A DNA stretch of 14,494 bases, from positions 1 through 14,494 of the forward strand of contig JAABTE010000030.1 in assembly GCA_011390035.1 (NCBI GenBank), written 5' to 3'. Positions 14,399-14,494 of this stretch are shown here, piece after piece. The translations under genes were made by a program, and so were the position numbers. Every line of letters starts with the position of its first letter. Within the stretch, counting starts at the first letter, position 1. The stretch is from Desulfobacteraceae bacterium. GTDB taxonomy: Bacteria > Desulfobacterota > Desulfobacteria > Desulfobacterales > JAABSP01. Below the pieces are notes generated by a model. That model had not been told where the DNA came from and did no database searches. It worked only from the letters and a program-made list of their open reading frames with translations.

Positions 14399-14494
<96 letters not shown>

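Overview
The window holds one ordinary, essential chromosomal locus of a GC-rich bacterium: the fused secE-nusG / rplKAJL-rpoBC (beta) and str ribosomal-protein/RNA-polymerase cluster. Every gene lies on the minus strand. In transcription order (right to left): 3' end of a tuf gene, rpmG, tRNA-Trp(CCA), secE, nusG, rplK, rplA, an L10-type leader, rplJ, rplL, an attenuator-like hairpin, rpoB, rpoC, a promoter, rpsL, rpsG, and a second tuf copy that runs off the left edge. The order tuf-rpmG-trnW-secE-nusG, the EF-Tu sequence, and the proteobacterial inserts in RpoB and RpoC suggest a Proteobacteria-like organism, most probably a deltaproteobacterium (Desulfobacterota). That placement rests on recalled similarity and was not tested by a search.

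Layout. 14399-14494: end of tuf copy A. 14231-14380: 49-codon rpmG with a GTG start. 14165-14230: spacer with two tandem hairpins. 14089-14164: tRNA-Trp. 13085-13967: secE and nusG (export channel subunit and elongation factor). 11875-13027: rplK-rplA (L1 stalk and GTPase-centre proteins). 11587-11874: a 288-nt spacer, the longest in the window, carrying the L10 autoregulatory leader and a terminator-like hairpin. 10599-11586: rplJ-rplL (stalk base and stalk). 10515-10560: a 17-bp hairpin between the ribosomal and polymerase genes. 2229-10487: rpoB-rpoC. 2122-2228: spacer with a perfect -35 box. 1221-2121: rpsL-rpsG. 1-1175: tuf copy B, without the expected fusA before it.

The genes supply core transcription (RpoB, RpoC, NusG), decoding and stalk components of the ribosome (S12, S7, L11, L1, L10, L7/L12, L33), EF-Tu, tRNA-Trp and SecE. 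Regulation appears to act at the L10 leader, at the rplL-rpoB hairpin that would set the polymerase-to-ribosomal-protein ratio, and at a separate promoter for rpsL-rpsG-tuf.

The most notable feature concerns the sequence record rather than biology. The first 77 bases are identical to the last 77, and both lie in the 3' part of a tuf gene. This looks like a contig closed on itself through a duplicated tuf gene (a k-mer-sized overlap), so it could be mistaken for a 14,417-bp circular plasmid or virus. I see no undescribed biological system here.
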